Shown: positions 6,048 to 6,100 of the stretch, piece by piece | Layout of the letters: every line of letters starts with the position of its first letter | Numbering within the stretch: position 1 is the first letter of the stretch | Translations under genes and position numbers: made by a program | NCBI GenBank assembly: GCA_003158365.1 | Contig: PMIW01000203.1 | Location: 1-6,100, forward strand | Length of the DNA stretch: 6,100 nt | From: Ignavibacteriota bacterium | GTDB lineage: Bacteria; Bacteroidota; Ignavibacteria; Tepidaquicellales; Tepidaquicellaceae | Direction: 5' to 3' | Notes under the pieces: model-generated | Database searches by the model: none | What the model was told of the DNA's origin: nothing | Seen by the model: the letters and a program-made list of their open reading frames with translations, nothing else

Positions 6048-6076
6048 TTCGTTCCCAAACTGAGTTTGGGAACGAG
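6048..6076. repeat. REP-like imperfect-symmetry palindrome downstream of the phosphoesterase gene
   Basis: Arms TCGTTCCCAAAC (6049-6060) and its exact complement (6064-6075) form a 12-bp stem with a 3-base TGA loop, extended by a T:G wobble at 6048/6076. It begins 20 bases after the stop codon. No T-run follows, so it is a poor intrinsic terminator on this strand, and none precedes it for the other strand. The GTTCCCAA...TTGGGAAC core resembles short palindromes I recall as interspersed in many bacterial genomes. Only one copy is visible here, so the repeat status is inference. It could instead be a transcript-stabilising 3' hairpin. Confidence 0.55.
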
Positions 6077-6100
6077 AATTTATTTCATTAAAATCATTTT

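Noticed and set aside
6048..6076. Reading of the final palindrome as a rho-independent terminator
   Set aside because: No T-tract follows the stem (GAGAATTTATTTC comes next), unlike the two real terminators in this window.

Overview
The window looks like chromosomal DNA from a low-GC member of the Bacteroidota/Ignavibacteriota group, most likely Ignavibacteria. Three things point there. The secreted protein ends in a type IX secretion (T9SS) type A sorting domain with the NYPNPFNPSTTI signature. No gene has a recognisable Shine-Dalgarno sequence, only A/T-rich leaders. All seven visible stop codons are TAA. The placement comes from protein signatures read by eye, not from a database search. 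All genes are on the + strand.

Layout: (1) 1-126 is the 3' end of an unidentified gene. (2) 171-611 encodes a small biotin carboxyl carrier protein with an intact EAMKM biotinylation site, closed by a very strong A/T-rich hairpin terminator (630-670). (3) 774-3269 is a single-gene unit for an 831-residue secreted protein: signal peptide, sialidase-like beta-propeller with five Asp-box-like repeats, an Ig-like region, two InlB-like modules and a T9SS sorting domain. It ends at a second intrinsic terminator (3292-3324). (4) 3366-6028 holds four tightly spaced genes, probably one operon: a YciO-type YrdC-fold protein, a small FMN nitroreductase, a stand-alone PAS protein and a four-TM membrane-anchored metallophosphoesterase. 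(5) After the last gene lies a perfect 12-bp inverted repeat without a T-run (6048-6076), which resembles a REP-like interspersed palindrome more than a terminator.

How the parts work together: the carrier protein would serve a biotin-dependent carboxylase or decarboxylase whose other subunits are not visible here. The exoprotein would be exported by Sec and then carried through or onto the outer membrane by the T9SS. The four-gene cluster combines a nucleotide/RNA-binding-fold enzyme, a flavoenzyme, a possible small sensor and a membrane phosphoesterase. No shared pathway is evident, and the cluster may be mainly a housekeeping operon. No stretch over 300 bases lacks a gene. I see no CRISPR array, RNA gene, insertion sequence, defence system or clear novel multi-gene system. 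The most useful leads are the palindrome, the altered active-site positions in the YciO-type protein, and the PAS protein with its Cys-His-Pro motif.
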